A stretch of DNA of 64,000 nt from Euonymus europaeus (taxonomy: Eukaryota; Streptophyta; Magnoliopsida; Celastrales; Celastraceae): NCBI GenBank assembly GCA_963580455.1, contig OY756966.1:12651001-12715000 (forward strand), in the 5' to 3' direction. The notes under the pieces were generated by a model. It did not search any database. It worked only from the letters and a program-made list of their open reading frames with translations, and was not told the DNA's origin. Shown one piece after another: positions 60,501-64,000 of this stretch. A program made the position numbers and the translations under genes. Position 1 is the stretch's first letter. Each line of letters begins with the position of its first letter.

Positions 60501-63500
60501 GCTTTTAACGGTTTTGTCCATTTGTCATAGAAAGTTGGTGTTTAGTCATCGGAATAAACTAGGAAGCTTATACTCGTAAAACTCGAGATAGAATAACATT
60601 AAAAAGTGTACATTGAGCAACTTTGATGGTCCGAAGTTGCTCAACTCTCTCTTGATGAGCTTTTAACGGTTTTGTCCATTTGTCATAGAAAGTTGGTGTT
60701 CTGTCATAGAAATAATCTAGGAAGCTTACACTCGTAAAATTTGAGATAGTAGAATATTAAAAAGTGTACACCGAGCAACTTTGATGGTCCGAAGTTGCTC
60801 AACTCTCTCTATGGAGGAGCTTTTAACGGTTTTGTCCATTTGTCATATAAAGTTGGTGTTTAGTCATCGTAATAAACTAGGAAGCTTATACTCGTAAAAT
60901 TTTACATAGAATAACAATAAAAAGTGTACACCGAGCAACGCTGATGGTTCGAAGTTGCTCAACTCTCTCTATGGAGGAGCTTTTAATGGTTTTGTCCATT
61001 TGTCATAGAAAGTTGTTGTTTTGTCATCGGAATAATCTAGGAAGCTTATACTCCTAAAATTTGAGATAGTAGAACATTAAAAAGTGTACACCGAGCAACT
61101 TTGATGGTCCGAAGTTGCTCAACTCTCTCTATGTAGGAGCTTTTAACGGTTTTGTCCATTTGTCATAGAAAGTTGGTGTTTAGTCATCGGAATAAACCAG
61201 GAAGCTTATACTCGTAAAATTAGCGATAGAATAACATTAAAAAGTGTACACCGAGCAACTTTGATGGTCCGAAGTTGCTCAACTCTCTCTATGGAGGAGC
61301 TTTTAACGGTTTTGTCCATTTGTCATAGAAAGTTGGTGTTTAGTCATCGGAATAAACTAGGAAGCTTATACTCGTAAAACTCGAGATAGAATAACATTAA
61401 AAAGTGTACATTGAGCAACTTTGATGGTCCGAAGTTGCTCAACTCTCTCTTGATGAGCTTTTAACGGTTTTGTCCATTTGTCATAGAAAGTTGGTGTTCT
61501 GTCATAGAAATAATCTAGGAAGCTTACACTCGTAAAATTTGAGATAGTAGAATATTAAAAAGTGTACACCGAGCAACTTTGATGGTCCGAAGTTGCTCAA
61601 CTCTCTCTATGGAGGAGCTTTTAACGGTTTTGTCCATTTGTCATATAAAGTTGGTGTTTAGTCATCGTAATAAACTAGGAAGCTTATACTCGTAAAATTT
61701 TACATAGAATAACAATAAAAAGTGTACACCGAGCAACGTTGATGGTTCGAAGTTGCTCAACTCTCTCTATGGAGGAGCTTTTAATGGTTTTGTCCATTTG
61801 TCATAGAAAGTTGTTGTTTTGTCATCGGAATAATCTAGGAAGCTTATACTCCTAAAATTTGAGATAGAAGAACATTAAAAAGTGTACACCGAGAAACTTT
61901 GATGGTCCGAAATTGCTCAACTCTCTCTGGATGAGCTTTTAACGGTTTTGTCCATTTGTCATAGAAAGTTGGTGTTCTGTCATAGGAATAATCTAGGAAG
62001 CTTACACTCGTAAAATTTGAGATAGTAGAATATTAAAAAGTGTACACCGAGGAACTTTGATGGTCCGAAGTTGCTCAACTCTCTCTATGGAGGAGCTTTT
62101 AACGGTTTTGTCCATTTGTCATAGAAAGTTAATGTTTAGTCATCGGAATAAACTAGGAAGCTTATACTCGTAAAATTTGACATAGAATAACAATAAAAAG
62201 TGTACACCGAGCAACGTTGATGGTCCGAAGTTGCTCAACTCTCTCTATGGAGAAGCTTTTAATGGTTTTGTCCATTTGTCACAGAAAGTTGGTGTTTTGT
62301 CATGGGAATAATCTACGAAGCTTACACTCGTAAAATTTGAGATAGTAGAATATTAAAAAGTGTACACCGAGCAACTTTGATGGTCCAAATTGCTCAACTC
62401 TCTCTATGGAGGAGCTTTTAACGGTTTTGTCCATTTGTCATAGAAAGTAGGTGTTTTGTCATCGGAATAAACTAGGAAGCTTATACTCGTAAAATTTGAG
62501 ATAGAATAACATTAAAAAGTGTACACCGAGCAACTTTGATGGTCCGAAGTTGCTTAACTCTTTCTGGATGAGCTTTTAATGGTTTTGCCCATTTGTCATA
62601 GAAAGTTGGTGTTTTGTCATGGGAATAATCTAGGAAGCTTACACTCGTAAAATTTGAGATAGTAGAACATTAAAAAGTGTACACCGAGCAACTTTGATGA
62701 TCCGAAGTTGCTCAACTTTCTCTATGGAAGAGCTTTTAACAGTTTTGTCCATTTGTCATAGAAAGTTGGTCTTTTTTCATCGGAATAATCTAGGAAGCTT
62801 ATACTTATAAAATTTGAGATAAACGAACGTTAAAAAGTATACACTGAGCAATTTTGATGGTCCGAAGTTGCTCAACTCTCCCTATGGAGGAGCTTTTAAC
62901 GGTTTTGTTCATTTGTCATAGAAAGTTCTTGTTTTGTCAGCGGAATAATCTAGGAAGCTTATACTCATAAAATATGAAATAGAAAAATATTAAAAAGTGT
63001 ACACCGAGCAACTTTGATGGTCCAAAGTTGCTCAACTTCTCTATAGAGGAGGGTTTAACGGCTTTGTCCATTTGTCATAGAAAGTTTGTGTTTTGTCATC
63101 GAAATAATCTATGAAGCTTGTATACTCGTAAAATTTGACATAGAAGAACATTAAAAATTGTACAACGAGCAACTTTGATGGTCCGAAGTTGCTCAACTCT
63201 CTCTATGGATGAGCTTTTAACGGTTTTGTCAATTTGTCATAGAAAGTTAGTGTTTTGGCATCGAAATAATCTGTGAAGCTTATATACTCGTAAAATTTGA
63301 CATATAAGAACATTAAAAAGTGTACACCAAACAACTTTGATCGTCCGAAGTTGCTCAACTTCTCTATAGAGGAGGTTTTAACGGCTTTGTCCATTTATCA
63401 TAGAAAGTTAGTGTTTTGTCATAGAAATAATCTTGGAAGTTTATATACTCGTAAAATTTGACATAGAAGAACATTAAAGAGTGTACACCGAGCAACTTTG

Positions 63501-63868
63501 ATTTTCTGAAGTTGCTCAACTCTCTCTATGGAGGAGCTTTTAACAATTTTGTCCATTTGTCATAGAAAGTTGGTGTTTTGTCATCGGAATAATCTAGGAA
63601 GCTTATACATGTAAAATTTGAGATAAACGAACATTAAAAAGTGTAAAGCGAGCAATTTTGATTGTCCGAAGTTGCTCAACTCTCTCTATGGAGGGGCTTT
63701 TAACGGTTTTGTTCATTTTTCATAGAAAGTTGTTGTTTTGTCAGCGGAATAATCTAGGAAGCTTATACTCGTAAAAATTGAGATAGAAGAACATTAAAAA
63801 GTGTACACCGAGCAACTTTGATGGTCCGAAGTTGCTCAACTCTCTCTGGATGAGCTTTTAACGGTTTT
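57590..63868 (-). repeat. HOR C: 2-kb block duplicated at 4313-bp offset (~27 monomers)
   Basis: The segment of about 57590-59555 recurs at about 61903-63868, always 4313 bp away, for example 58890/63203, 59450/63763 and the gaggaacttt variant at 57736/62049. Identity breaks sharply at both ends. The intervening sequence includes the 798-bp repeat. Confidence 0.87.
60257..61870 (-). repeat. HOR D: 798-bp unit (5 monomers), two copies
   Basis: Copies at about 60257-61054 and 61055-61852, with identity running on to about 61870. Diagnostic variants recur at exactly 798 bp: ctatgtagga 60331/61129, attagcgata 60421/61219 and actcgagata 60581/61379. A related block lies 3037 bp upstream of the first copy, with ctatgtagga at 57294. 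Confidence 0.87.
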
Positions 63869-64000
63869 GTCCATTTGTCATAGAAAGTTGGTGTTTTGTC
63901 ATGGGAATAATCTTGGAAGATTATACTCATAAAATTTGACAAAGAATAACAATAAAAAGTGTACACCGAGCAACTTTGATGGTCAGAAGTTGCTCAACTC

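Larger units (their letters stand above)
40423..64000 (-). repeat. Satellite array 2, ~160-bp monomer, about 147 copies, inverted relative to array 1
   Basis: Tandem monomers run to the window edge. As printed, the consensus is cttatactcgtaaaattt, gacatagaagaacatt, aaaaagtgtacaccgagc, aactttgatggtccgaagt, tgctcaactctctctatgg, aggagcttttaacggttt, tgtccatttgtcatagaa, agttggtgttttgtcatcgg, aataatctaggaag. Its reverse complement matches the array 1 consensus over the whole monomer, at about four-fifths of positions by eye. Most monomers carry a HindIII site (aagctt). Copies cluster into higher-order repeats. The repeated 63-codon minus-strand open frames are by-products of the repeat, not genes. 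Only satellite is seen here. Confidence 0.95.

Noticed and set aside
40423..64000. Repeated MDKAVKTSSIEKLSNF-type open frames, as a gene family
   Set aside because: They span one monomer plus 32 bp, overlap one another, and change frame with each repeat; no promoter or conserved termini are seen.
6954..64000. CENP-B box in the satellites
   Set aside because: No TTCG-N4-A-N2-CGGG pattern is present in either consensus; the cttcgtagattg segment does not fit.
6954..64000. CRISPR array
   Set aside because: The repeats are contiguous 160-bp monomers without unique spacers, in a plant nuclear context.
1..64000. tRNA, rRNA or microRNA genes
   Set aside because: No tRNA box A/B pairs, rRNA signatures or precursor-like hairpins were recognised by eye. 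The tRNA-like matches found are primer-binding sites only.

Overview
The window is nuclear plant DNA, most likely eudicot, from a pericentromeric or centromeric region. It has no host protein-coding gene that I can support. About 43 kb of the 64 kb is tandem satellite DNA with a monomer of about 160 bp, and the rest is decayed Ty3/gypsy LTR retrotransposons. Plant origin is inferred from a Tekay-like chromovirus, an Athila-like element with a tRNA-Asp primer-binding site, and a gypsy element with an initiator tRNA-Met primer-binding site. I cannot name the species.

Layout. (1) 1-5054: the 3' end of a plus-strand Tekay-like chromovirus, a 2.2-kb LTR, a 0.37-kb scrap of the same pol end, and a second 2.0-kb LTR. 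(2) 5055-6953: an LTR-like block on the minus strand, apparently alone, abutting satellite. (3) 6954-26712: satellite array 1, about 123 diverged monomers in one orientation, with local duplications but no extended higher-order repeat (HOR). (4) 26713-34320: a plus-strand Athila-like element with 5' LTR, PBS, gag-protease and pol, carrying several in-frame stops and lacking its 3' LTR. (5) 34321-40422: a minus-strand chromovirus-type gypsy element with 5' LTR, PBS, gag and pol up to the integrase zinc finger. It is fused at its truncated end to the truncated end of the Athila-like element. (6) 40423-64000: satellite array 2, a related family in the opposite orientation, organised into several higher-order repeats with periods of 2564, 2862, 4313 and 798 bp.

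How the parts fit together. Array 1 looks old and diverged. Array 2 looks recently amplified, in successive blocks with different HOR lengths. The two families are homologous only after reverse complementing one of them, and the switch in orientation coincides with two retrotransposons that are each missing the end facing the other. One deletion or rearrangement joining two formerly separate insertions would explain both the chimeric junction near 34320 and the orientation switch. Array 2 monomers carry two short inverted repeats, one of which keeps its symmetry across sequence variants. That makes array 2 the best candidate here for a functional centromeric repeat. This is inference from sequence only; no chromatin data are available. 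Coordinates of satellite and HOR edges are by-eye estimates, good to a few tens of bases.
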